Positions 1 to 7,200 of a DNA stretch of 9,790 bases are shown here, piece by piece; positions within the stretch are counted from its first letter, which is position 1, and each line of letters opens with the position of its first letter. Below the pieces are notes generated by a model that worked only from the letters and a program-made list of their open reading frames with translations, was not told the origin of the DNA and searched no databases. Source of the DNA: Thermoplasmata archaeon (lineage in GTDB: Archaea > Thermoplasmatota > Thermoplasmata > Lutacidiplasmatales > UBA184); the NCBI GenBank assembly GCA_030043545.1, contig JASHXM010000099.1, positions 1 to 9,790 on the forward strand, written 5' to 3'. The position numbers were made by a program, and so were the translations under genes.

Positions 1-218
1 CGCGCGAGCGCCTGCTCCGTCGACTCGAGGAATCCGCCGGCGTCGTCCATCACCGCCGAGACGAGCAGCGCCCGGATGCCGAAAGCGACGTCGCGGATCT
101 GCATGCCGCGGATGGTAACGCCCTTCGGGACCGCGCCGCGGACCCCCTCGGCGACCGCCTTCATGTCGGTCTCCACGCCCTGCGGCATCAGACGGAACAG
201 GACGGCGACCTGACCCAT
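1..218 (-). CDS. ef1b: Translation elongation factor 1-beta (aEF-1beta), 3' end cut by window edge
   Basis: This is the guanine-nucleotide exchange factor that reloads EF-1alpha with GTP during elongation in the cytoplasm. The 72 visible residues begin MGQVAVLFRLMP, the typical first beta strand of archaeal EF-1beta. They also contain RDVAFGIRALLVSAVMDD (about residues 42-59), matching the conserved AFG-x-x-AL core followed by an acidic turn. The family is usually about 90 residues, so some 15-20 C-terminal residues lie beyond the left edge. The ATG at 218-216 is the only start that gives the family N-terminus. It follows the Zn-ribbon stop by 16 nt, with only a G-run (GGGGG, about 7 nt upstream) as a weak ribosome-binding site, so it is probably translated from the upstream message. 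Pairing of EF-1beta with this Zn-ribbon gene is known in other archaea. Identity is secure; only the C-terminus is unseen. Confidence 0.95.
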   Translation of the reverse strand, partial: MGQVAVLFRLMPQGVETDMKAVAEGVRGAVPKGVTIRGMQIRDVAFGIRALLVSAVMDDAGGFLESTEQALA

Positions 219-234
219 CGGGCGACCCCCGGAC

Positions 235-408
235 CTACGGCCCCTCGAACTCGCACTTGGGGCAGCGGAACTTGACGCTCTGGTCGCGGCAGCGGGCGCA
301 CCGTCCGATCGTCACTTCGCCGCACGACGGGCAGAGGAACTGCGTCCCGCCGGCGCCGGGGAGGGCCCGGCCGCACGAGGTGCATCGGAGTTCCAACCGG
401 GCGATCAT
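235..408 (-). CDS. Small two-zinc Zn-ribbon protein of the COG2888 / HVO_2753 family
   Basis: A 57-residue protein with four CxxC knuckles: C9-TS-C12, C26-PS-C29, C37-AR-C40 and C49-PK-C52. Eight cysteines should bind two zinc ions. The arrangement and the end (CPKCEFEGP) match the archaeal COG2888 family, annotated as a predicted RNA-binding Zn ribbon with a role in translation; the Haloferax homologue HVO_2753 is a two-zinc small protein affecting swarming and biofilm formation. The exact molecular role is not known. The ATG at 408-406 (MIARLEL) is chosen because family members start just before the first knuckle. A longer in-frame opening to 519 would overlap the preceding gene and has a low-complexity sequence. 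The gene starts 17 nt after the membrane-protein stop and ends 16 nt before EF-1beta. It lacks a clear Shine-Dalgarno (only AGGTCG over the upstream stop), so it depends on operon readthrough or on the internal TATA-like element at 472-479. Confidence 0.93.
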   Translation of the reverse strand: MIARLELRCTSCGRALPGAGGTQFLCPSCGEVTIGRCARCRDQSVKFRCPKCEFEGP

Positions 409-425
409 CGTCTTGCGGCGCCGAC

Positions 426-1256
426 CTACTTGCGCGAGGGGGGTCGGCGGCGCGCGGCCAGCCGGGTCGCGAATATAAAGAGGACACCGAAGAACACCAC
501 GAGCCCCAGGATCACCCACAGGGCGTAGTTCGGCGGGGGGCCGGTGACGTAGAACGACTGGGAGTACTGGGTCGCTCCGCCCCCGAACGTGACGAGGCCG
601 TGCTCCGAGGCGAGCGAGATCGTGAACGTGTGCCAGCCGGGCGACAGACCGAGGGTCGCGTAGTCGTAGGTGAAGTTGTACGAGTCGTTCGCGGGGATCG
701 CCGGCACGGGGACATGGGCGACCGGGGTGCCGTCGAGGAGCACGGCGACCGTGAACGGCAGGATGCTCGCCGAGGGGCCGACGACGAACATCGCCCGGAC
801 GACGTACGGCGTGACGAGCTGGATCGACTTGGTGAGGTTGAGCGTCGCGTTGACGCCGCCGAACGTCGACGTGACGACGACCTTGAGGACGACGGTCTGC
901 AGGAGCTTCGACAGCTTGAGGTGCATCGCGGCCGGCGCCCGCGGCGTGAGCGAACCGGACGAGGGAGAGACGGTCACCCCGGTGACGTTCGTCCCGGTCG
1001 TCGTCGCCTTCCAGGTGATCTGACCGACCATCGTCCCGTTCGAGGCGATCGCGGGGCCGCCGGAGCCGTTGACGTAGTAGGTGTAGTTGCCGTTCGGGGC
1101 CCCGACCGTCGGACCGGAGAGGTTCCCCTTCACCGGCGACACCCCGGAGAGCGCCGCGCCGTGCGCGAGCGGGACCGGGGCGGCGGCGCCGACGGAGCCG
1201 ACGGCGCCGAATCCGACGAGCAGTAGCGCGACGCCGACGAGGGCGTACCGGCTCAC
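426..1256 (-). CDS. Secreted type-I membrane protein, translationally coupled to AglB; function unknown
   Basis: I do not recognise a named family. The 276-residue product begins with an n-region VSRY, a hydrophobic stretch (about residues 5-23) and an AAA-P site near residue 26, so it has a Sec signal peptide. About 215 residues of Gly/Ser/Thr/Val-rich, beta-sandwich-like ectodomain follow, with about nine N-x-S/T sequons and no cysteine seen. One membrane helix (about 244-263) and a basic tail ending RRRPPSRK make it type I, with the ectodomain outside. The start is the GTG at 1256-1254, whose GTGA overlaps the AglB stop; a GTG one codon earlier (1259) is equally possible. A strong GGAGGTG lies 9 nt upstream. 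Coupling to AglB and the membrane topology suggest an accessory subunit or a dedicated partner or substrate of the oligosaccharyltransferase. That role is inference. The ectodomain resembles generic archaeal surface proteins, so a simple surface protein is the main alternative. Confidence 0.88.
   Translation of the reverse strand: MSRYALVGVALLLVGFGAVGSVGAAAPVPLAHGAALSGVSPVKGNLSGPTVGAPNGNYTYYVNGSGGPAIASNGTMVGQITWKATTTGTNVTGVTVSPSSGSLTPRAPAAMHLKLSKLLQTVVLKVVVTSTFGGVNATLNLTKSIQLVTPYVVRAMFVVGPSASILPFTVAVLLDGTPVAHVPVPAIPANDSYNFTYDYATLGLSPGWHTFTISLASEHGLVTFGGGATQYSQSFYVTGPPPNYALWVILGLVVFFGVLFIFATRLAARRRPPSRK
472..479 (-). promoter_or_regulatory. Candidate internal TATA box for the Zn-ribbon/EF-1beta pair
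   Basis: The minus strand reads CTTTATATTC here, a close match to the archaeal TTTATA box, in otherwise GC-rich DNA. It lies within the last transmembrane codons of the membrane-protein gene (Phe260-Ile261-Phe262, written TTT ATA TTC although TTC and ATC dominate nearby). Initiation 25-27 bp downstream would fall near 450, about 40 nt before the Zn-ribbon ATG at 408. I see no clear purine-rich BRE upstream, and hydrophobic codons can create such a string by chance, so this is a candidate only. Confidence 0.4.
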
Positions 1257-4200
1257 CACTTGCTCCACCTCCGGGTCTTCCACCAGCGTCGGCCGATGAA
1301 GAGCGCGAGCAGGAGGCCGCCCGGCAGCAGCGCGAAGACCGCGAGCTCCCAGTCCGGGATCACCGTCTGCGCGGGGCCGACCCCCGGACCCGTGACCGTG
1401 ACCGAGGAGCCGCTCGACGTCGACACGGTCACCTTCGTGATCGGCACCTTGACCGTCACGGAGGCCGTCGGCGGGTGGGTGGTGTTGAGGACGGTCGCCT
1501 CCACCGTCGCCTCCCCGGGCGTGATGAAGTGGGTACCGGTGAACGTGAGGTTCAGCTCGACGCTGGCGTTCGTCTCCGCGCTGACGTTGATCGTTCGCGC
1601 GGAGTGGTTCGCGCCGCTCCCGCCGAACGAGTACGTCCAGCCGATCCCGGCGAGCCGCGCGGCGTCGGTGAGCGTGAGCGCGATCGACTCCTGGACGTTC
1701 CCGGAGTTGCGGACGTGGAGCGGGACCTGCGCCTCCGTCGCGCCCAGGCCGGTCGTCTTCGACGTCGAGTGCGCGATCTTCACCCCCTCGTACGAGCCGA
1801 CGACGACCTTCGGCGCGGGCGTCACGTTCCCCACCGACGTCCCGTTCTCGAGCTGGAACGAGATCGCGACGGGCGGATGGTCGACGACCGTCGACGCCGG
1901 GATCCCGACCCGCACGTCGCCCGACACGGCGGAGCCGCCCGGCGTCAACGACACGTTCGCCGCGCTGAAGTTGAACGTCCAGTACGCGGGCGAGCCGACC
2001 AGGTGGACCGTCTCGGGGACGTTGCCGGTGTCCCGGACGGAGTACGCGAACGACGCGTAGCCGATCCGGCCCTGGACCGTCACGTTCGCCGTCCTCGGGC
2101 CGACGAGCGCTCCGACCGCGACCGGGTGCTCGGGGACCGCGAGCGTCACGGCGACGGCGAGGTTCCCGGTCGACGCGATCGTCACGGACGACTTTCCGGT
2201 CGCGGTCGACGCGATGCCGCCGAGCGTCCCGGGGGCGGTCGCGCGGAGCAGGTAGCCGCCGGCCGGGAGGAGCACGTTGAGCGAGCTCCCGGGGGAGATC
2301 CCGGAGAAGGCGACGCGATTCCCTCCCGTGGCGCCGACGACCAGCGTGGCAGTGCCGACCGTCTGGTCGGCCGCGCCGGAGGCGACCACGGAGATCCTCG
2401 CGGTCTCCGCGGGGATGAGGGCGACGGACACGTGACCGGCGCCACCCGCCGCCGCGAGCGCGGAGGCGAAGCCGGCGAACGCCCCGCCGCTCGTCGGCGT
2501 GGTGTAGAGCGCGTACGAGCCGGGGACGAGGTGGAGCGAGAACGTCCCGTTCGGCGCGGCGACCTGGGAGACGTTCGTCGACGGATACGGACCGACGACC
2601 CGCACCGTCGCCGGGGTGATCGTCCCTAAGCTCGCGAGCTCGACCGTCCCGTTCACCCACGACCGGTCGACGACGCTCTCCATCGGGACGGTGCACGTCG
2701 CCGCCGACGTCCCGACCGGGCACGTCGTCCCGGCGACGACCGTCCAGGTCCGGTAGATCGACCCGTTCGTCCCGGTCGCGCGGACGGTGAGGTTCGCGGA
2801 GGCGGAGAAGTTCCGATCCGCCGGGAGGCTCGCCGAGAACGACCCCGACGAGAGGTTCGCGTCGACCGTCACGCCGGTCGCGCTCGAGAGGACGAGCGTC
2901 CCGTTGAACGCGAGCGTTTTGCGCGTCGTCGCGGAGACGATCGTGCCCGTCAGCTTCACCCCGGGCCGGACCAGCACGACCCGCGGGGTGATCGCCCCCG
3001 TCGAGGAGACGGTCACGGCGGTGAGGTTGTTGGTCTTCCCGGTGTCGCCGGTCGCGTTCGACACGGCGGTGTAATTCCCCGGCGCGATCCTAAAGCCGGC
3101 GAGGAACGCGGTCCCGTTCACCGTGCGCGTCTCCAGCGACGACGCCCGCAGGACGACGGTCGTGTTGGCCGCCGCGGTGCCGTGGGGGAGCGAGAGCGTC
3201 CCTCTCGCGAGGATCTGCGGGAGCACGGGGACGGTGACCGCCACCGGCGCCGAAGCGAACGGCACGCGGACCTTCAGCGGGGCGGCCGGTTCGTACAGCG
3301 TTCCGCCGCCGCTCACCGACGCGTAAGCGGTGATCGAGTAGGTACCCGGCTCGAGTTGCGTCGAGAACCGGGGACCGCCCGAATAGTAGCGGGAGACGGC
3401 GGTCGCGCTCTTCGAGGTGACGTTGAGGAGGACGGAGGTGCCGGCGGGCAGCCCCGAGACCGTGAGCGTCACGGGGACCGGCTTCGGGTTCAGCCGGTAG
3501 ACCGACATCGTCGACAGCGTCTTCGCGCTGAGCCCGCAGGTCGTGTTGGCGATGTAGCCGGGGGCGGAGGCGGCGAGGCAGTACCCGCCCGACGCCAGCG
3601 GGACAGACGTCGGGAGGTAGAAGGTGAGCGACCCGTTCGGGCCGGCCGTCTGGGTCACCCGGGGTCCGTTCACGCCCTCCGTGATCGTCGCCGTCGCGTT
3701 GCCGACGGCGAGCGTCGTGTCCTTCGTGCTGTTCGCGAAGACGGAGAGGTGCGCCGTCGTGGCGCTCGTCGGCAGGAAGCCGAGCGCGGCGGTCGCGGTG
3801 AGATTGAACTGCTCGAGCTCGACCGAGGTCGTCGCGGTGCTGCCGGTCGTCCCGTCGAGCGCCAGGAGGTCGTACGACCCCTTCGGGAGCTCGAGCGCGA
3901 ACGTCGCGTTCGAGGCGGTCCGCGCGACGAGCTCGCTCGCGCCCGAGCTCAGGTAGGCGACGAGCGCCCCGGAGGTGTTGCTGGCCGTCCCGGGCGAGAC
4001 GATCCCCGTGAACAGCATCGCGGGCGTGAGGTCGATCGCGACGGAGGCGACCTGGCCGGCCGCGCCCGTCGTGACGCGGCCGAGCCCGGCCGCGAGCGAT
4101 CCCCCGACGTACCCCAGGACGTAGACCGAGTAGTTGCCGACCGGCACCGTCGCCGTGGCGACGCCGCCCGAGCCGGTGACCGCGACCGTGCCGTTCGTGA

Positions 4201-7200
4201 GCACCTGGTTGACCGCGGACAGGCCCCCGTTCGCGGCGGCGGCGAACGTGAGGATCGGGGAGAGCCGGACCGAGGCGCCGATGACCGGACTCCCGGCGTC
4301 CGTCACCTGGATCGCGACCGACCCCATCGAGACGAGCGACAGCGGCACGGTGACCGACTGACCGGCGGTGCTCACCGTCGTCGGGGTCGCGGGCGAGCGC
4401 AGGAGCGATCCGGGGACGGTCGCCCGGACCGTGTAGTTGCCGATCGCGAGCGAGGCGAACTTGTACGCGCCGGACGACGGGGTCGTCATCCGGGCGACCC
4501 GCCCGCTCGCGTCGGAGATGGTGACGACCGCCCCCGCGTACCCCGTCCCTCCGGCCTGCGTGACGGTGCCAGCGATCGACGCGGGAGTGAGACCGGCGGA
4601 GGCGTTGGCGGCCTCTCCCGGCTTCACCAGCACCGCGCCGGCCGAGTAGGAGTGACCGAGGTACCGCACCGACACCGAGTAGTTGGCGGGCGGGACGTTC
4701 GGGAGGAGGTACGAGCCGCTCGCGTCGGTCGTCGCGCTCAGGACGGAGGTGTTGTCCGCCGTCCCGAAGGAGATCGTCGCCCCCGCGATCACGGGGTCGG
4801 TCTGGGGGACGTACTTGGACGAGTTGTTGGCGTTGTTCCAGTAGACCGTGCCCCGCAGCGACCCGGAGGTGAGGGAGTACGTCTGGACGAGCGACGGCGC
4901 ATCGAAGCTGTAGCCGAGCGAATCCTGGACGACGAGCTTCACCGAGCGGAGGAGGTTGTCGCCGGCCTGGGTCATCTTGTTGAACGTCCCAGTGGTGAAG
5001 TTGAGCGTATCGTTCCCCGGCGGGAGGACGAGGGTGAACGTGCCGTTGGCGCTCGTCACCGCGGTCATGTGCGGGATCCCCCACCCGTCGTACACCGTCA
5101 CGTGGATGCCGCCGTCCGGGCGGCCGTTCGAGGTCACGGTGCCGACGAGGGTCTGCCCCGGGTAGTAGGCGAGCATCGTCTCCCCGCCCTGGAAGTACGC
5201 GACCGCGGAGCCGTCGAACGTGCCGTTCGTCTTCTTCGCCTCCTCCTTCGCGTACGGGTAGTTCGCGGCGAGGCGGCAGCCCGAGCTGTTCGAGGCGTTC
5301 TTCACGCCCGCGCAGTAGTACGCGGTCCGGTAGACGATCTGGAAGTGCTGGAGCATCCAGCCCGGCTCCAGTCGGTCCGTCTCGGCGGCGCCGCCGAGGC
5401 CCGGGATCCCGCCGGCCTGGCCGACGTCCGTGCCGTTGTAGCCGATGTAGGTCCGGTAGAGGAACGAGTTGTAGAACGGCGCGAAGTAGTTGATCTCGTA
5501 CTGCTCCGAAGCGAGCCCGCTCGGGACCGAGCCCAGCGGGTACGTCTCGTTGTTCGAGGCGAGCACGGTGACGTTGAAGAACGTCGACGGCATCCCTTCG
5601 GAGTCGATGACCCGCCCGGTCAGGTCGGCCGGCGCGTAGAAGATCCCGGTGTCGGAGCCGCTGAACGGGAACAGCCGGGAGTCGACCATCGCGTAGCGGA
5701 TCGACCAGCCGGTGTACTCCTGGACGTCGTCGTACACCTGGGCGACGCGGGTCAGCGACAGCGCGCCCGCGAGGTAGTACGACGCCGTGAGGTACATCGC
5801 GTTGTCGTCCGTGATCGTGTTCGGGTTGACGGGCAGGTAGATGTCCGGGTGGGAGACGACCGTCGTGTAGTCCGCGGCGGTGTTGGTGAGGAGCCCCTCC
5901 AACTTCGCCACGTCCACCCCCTGACCCGCCAGCATCGCCTGGAGCGGGGCGGGAAGGTGGGACGAGTGGGTCGTGGTGAGCTCCGCGGAGAGGAGCGCGG
6001 TCGCGAGAACGGCGATCGCGAGCGACTCGTTCTGGGCGAGCAGGAACTGACCGGCCGGGTCGATCCCGTTCTGGAAGTTGTCGGCGACGCTCGGGTGCAG
6101 CCCCTGGTCGATCGCCTGGAATCCGTAGTCCCACCAGCTCACGAACGCCGGACGTTGCGGTTCGGGGACGTTCGTGTCCTGATGGCTGAGCCACGTGTAC
6201 GCGGCGCTATCGTACTGGTTCGGGGTGTCGAGCGACGTCCCGGTCGCCCCCAGGTAGTTGCCCGCGGGCTCGGAGGCGTTCAGCTTGAGCCACGACGGGA
6301 TCGAGTTGTTGATCTGGTCGGCGATCCCGCTCTTCGTGTTCCCCGGGATCCCGGCGTCGATCGCGAACCAGACGTTGGGGAGGACCATCGCGACGATGAC
6401 GAGCAGGACGATCGCGTGCCGCGCCTTGAACGCCCGTCGGAACGCGGCGACCTGGCTCCCCCGGTCCGAGAGCGACGCGACGGTCCGCCGCAGGGTCGGG
6501 TAGCTGCCGACGTCGAGCGCGCGGTGGAGCGACTCGGCGGCGAGGAGGGCGTACGCGGGGCTTCCGACGAGGAAGAACTTCGTCGCCGAGATCGGCAGGT
6601 AGAGCGAGACGACCCCGTAGACGAGGAGCGCGATGTGGTAGCGCTTGAACTTGTGGCGGGCGAGCAGGTAGACGAAGATCGCGAGACCGAAGTACGCGAG
6701 GAAGAACGTGAACACCCCGTAGCCGACGACGAGCGCGTCGAACGACGGCGGCTGCGCCTCGGCGACGGTCGAGTAGATCAGCGTCTTGACGAAGTACCCC
6801 TGGCCCGTGACGATATCGGTCAGGTAGTGCGGCTCGAACACCTGGAGGAATAGCGCCGAGAGCCCCACCAGCCCCACGAGGGCGGGGATCGAAAAGACCC
6901 ACGGGATGTCCCGCATCAGGAGGAACGGGAGCATCAGGGCGAGGACGCCGAACAGCAGCAGGACGGGGAGGTCGAAGAACGTCTTGAGGTCCCCTTGGAC
7001 GAAGTAGTAGGGCGTCATCATCGGGATCGCGACCAGCCCGATGATCCACGTCGAGACGTAGAGGCCGAACGAGTCGACCTTGCGGATCCGCTCGATGATC
7101 ATCGCGACCAGGAGCCCGACGCCGATCACGACGATCGCGTAGGTGTACCCCTGCCAGGAGAGCGCGAGCGCCCCGAGCGAGACCCCCGTGAACACCGACC

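Noticed and set aside
409..519. Longer 94-residue form of the Zn-ribbon protein
   Set aside because: The extra N-terminus overlaps the preceding gene and is low complexity; family members start just before the first CxxC.
1257..2723. In-frame upstream extension of the membrane-protein gene
   Set aside because: The upstream part is a shadow of aglB with Arg/Asp-rich composition. The signal peptide and Shine-Dalgarno place the true start at 1256 or 1259.
3182..6853. 1223-codon open frame on the plus strand, antisense to aglB
   Set aside because: Its product is Arg/Gly/Asp/Glu-rich low complexity with no domain. It arises because the opposite strand of a GC-rich gene has few stop codons, and the minus-strand AglB frame has clear motifs throughout.
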